From NCBI GenBank assembly GCA_003554005.1, contig PWEU01000048.1:1-6269 (forward strand): DNA of 6,269 bases, read 5' to 3'. This stretch comes from Nitriliruptoraceae bacterium. GTDB taxonomy: Bacteria; Actinomycetota; Nitriliruptoria; Nitriliruptorales; Nitriliruptoraceae. A model generated the notes under the pieces. The model did not search any database. It saw nothing but the letters and a program-made list of their open reading frames with translations, and was not told the DNA's origin. Position numbers and translations under genes: made by a program. Below are positions 4,880 through 6,269 of this stretch, in pieces; position 1 is the first letter of the stretch; each line of letters starts with the position of its first letter.

Positions 4880-6269
4880 GTGCTGTTCCCGACGGTGCGC
4901 TTCGCGCTGTTCCTGGCGGTCGTGCTCCCGATCGCCTGGGCGCTGGCGCCCCGCCCGGGGCGTGCGGCCGTCGAGGCCTGGCGCTGGAAGCTGTTCCTCG
5001 TCCTGGCCAGCTACGTGTTCTACGGCGCCTGGGACTGGCGCTTCGTCCCGCTGCTGATGGTCTCGACCGTCGGTAACGAGATCGCCGCGATGGGGATCCA
5101 CCTCGCCAGGGATCGGGCCGCCCGTGACCGTTGGCTGATCGGTGCGCTGATCGGCAACCTCGGTCTCCTGGCGTGGTGGAAGTACGCCGGGTTCCTGACC
5201 GGCTCTGCCGACGGGCTGCTGCGCCTGCTCGGCATCCACGTCGACCTGCCCTACCCGGAGCTCGTGCTACCGGTCGGGATCTCGTTCTTCACCTTCCAAG
5301 CCATCAGCTACGTGGTCGACGTCCACCGCCGCACGATCCGGCCGACCCACCTACTGGACATCGCCGTCTACCTCGCCTTCTTCCCGCAGCTGGTCGCCGG
5401 CCCGATCGTCCGCGCGAACGAGTTCCTGCCCCAACTGGCGGTCGGGCCCGATCCCCGCGGCGTGCCCGTCGGGCGAGCCCTGCGGCTGATCGGGATCGGG
5501 CTGGTGCTGAAGGTGGTGGTCGCCAGCCATCTGGCCACCGAGCTCGTCGACCCGCTGTTCGCGACGCCGGGCCAGTACGGGGGCGGGCAGACCCTGCTCG
5601 GCATCTACGCCTACGCCGTCCAGATCTACGCCGACTTCGCGGGCTACACGAGCATCGCGATCGGTGTGGCCCTGCTGCTGGGCTTCGAGTTCCCCCGCAA
5701 CTTCGACCGCCCCTACGCCGCGCGCTCGTTGCAGGAGTTCTGGCGTCGCTGGCACATGCCCCTCTCCCGGTGGCTGCGCGACTACCTCTACATCCCGCTC
5801 GGGGGCAACGCCCACGGGCAGCGGCGGACGGAGCGCAACCTGCTCATCACGATGCTGCTCGGCGGCTTGTGGCACGGGGCGGCGTGGACCTTCGTGGTGT
5901 GGGGCGGCATCCATGGCGTCGGGCTGGTGATCGAGCGGCGGCGGCGGGCCAGCATCGCCGCCGCCGAGGCCGCGGGGACGACGGGCCCGGCCCGGGGGCG
6001 TCACGGTCGCGAACCCCGCACCGACGGCGCCGCACACCTGGTGCCACCCGCGGGCGCCGTCCGACCGCTGCATCCGGTCACGGCGTGGGCGGTGACCTTC
6101 CACCTCGTCTGCCTGGCCTGGGTGTTCTTCCGTGCCCCCAGCTTCGAGGTGGCACTGACGGTGCTGGCCGGACTCGGTGGCGGCAGCTCGCAGGTGTCCT
6201 TGTCCCCGACCGTCCCCCTGCTCGTCGCGGCGGTCCTGCTGACCCAGCAGGTGCCAGATGGCGCCCGGA
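4880..6269 (+). CDS. MBOAT-family O-acyltransferase, AlgI-like (3' truncated by window)
   Basis: 463 residues are visible and the frame is still open at the window end; AlgI proteins are usually about 470-520 residues, so little is missing. This family of multi-pass membrane enzymes moves acyl groups, often acetyl, across the membrane for O-acylation of alginate and other exported glycans. Landmarks in order: LFPTVRFALFL at the N-terminus, FYGAWDWRF (47-55), KYAGF (101-105), LPVGISFFTFQAISYVVDV (130-148), FFPQLVAGPI (167-176), DFAGYTSIAIG (252-262), FWRRWHMPLSRWLRDYLYIPLGG (287-309), then GGLWHGAAWTFVVWGGIHG (328-346) with the conserved histidines H332 and H345. Membrane helices alternate throughout. 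A basic and Ala/Gly-rich stretch (about 352-397) separates the active-site region from a helix with FFRAPSFEVAL (416-426). The GTG at 4880 is the first start after an in-frame TGA at 4868; GAGAG before it is a weak binding site. Substrate unknown; the usual AlgJ/AlgX or SGNH partner would lie beyond the window. Confidence 0.92.
   Translation, partial: MLFPTVRFALFLAVVLPIAWALAPRPGRAAVEAWRWKLFLVLASYVFYGAWDWRFVPLLMVSTVGNEIAAMGIHLARDRAARDRWLIGALIGNLGLLAWWKYAGFLTGSADGLLRLLGIHVDLPYPELVLPVGISFFTFQAISYVVDVHRRTIRPTHLLDIAVYLAFFPQLVAGPIVRANEFLPQLAVGPDPRGVPVGRALRLIGIGLVLKVVVASHLATELVDPLFATPGQYGGGQTLLGIYAYAVQIYADFAGYTSIAIGVALLLGFEFPRNFDRPYAARSLQEFWRRWHMPLSRWLRDYLYIPLGGNAHGQRRTERNLLITMLLGGLWHGAAWTFVVWGGIHGVGLVIERRRRASIAAAEAAGTTGPARGRHGREPRTDGAAHLVPPAGAVRPLHPVTAWAVTFHLVCLAWVFFRAPSFEVALTVLAGLGGGSSQVSLSPTVPLLVAAVLLTQQVPDGAR

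Noticed and set aside
5351..6103. Minus-strand open frame opposite the MBOAT gene
   Set aside because: Low-complexity, His/Gln/Arg/Pro-rich translation opposite a strongly conserved membrane enzyme.

Overview
The window is very GC-rich, and every credible reading frame has G or C at almost all third codon positions. It looks like chromosomal DNA of a high-GC actinobacterium. Supporting signs are an AhpE-type peroxiredoxin close to the mycobacterial one, several TANNNT-type -10 elements, and a possible leaderless start. A deep-branching actinobacterial lineage is possible, but the sequence does not settle this. No RNA gene, transposase, CRISPR array or phage gene was seen.

Layout from left to right: (1) the 3' end of an unrecognised plus-strand gene (1-444); (2) a short convergent gap holding a strong hairpin, probably a shared terminator; (3) an AhpE-like peroxiredoxin on the minus strand (999-532); (4) rmuC on the minus strand (2351-1095); (5) a 150-bp divergent promoter region; (6) a YcaQ/AlkX-family DNA glycosylase on the plus strand (2502-3704); (7) a 341-bp intergenic stretch with a duplicated 85/73-bp palindromic unit, a truncated third unit and an array of 11-bp repeats; (8) a short crotonase-family enoyl-CoA hydratase/isomerase (4046-4744); (9) a 135-bp gap with a palindrome abutting a -10-like element; (10) an AlgI-like MBOAT O-acyltransferase (from 4880), cut off by the window end.

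Functional reading: the centre is a plausible genome- and oxidative-stress block. RmuC (nuclease-fold protein linked to DNA rearrangement) and the YcaQ-like glycosylase (crosslink and alkylation repair in E. coli) are transcribed back to back from apparently overlapping promoters. The peroxiredoxin lies 95 bp downstream of rmuC on the same strand. The crotonase (fatty acyl-CoA metabolism) and the MBOAT protein (O-acylation of an exported polysaccharide or similar substrate) appear to be separate units. The most unexplained DNA is the repeat-rich stretch at 3705-4045. I see no convincing previously undescribed multi-gene system.
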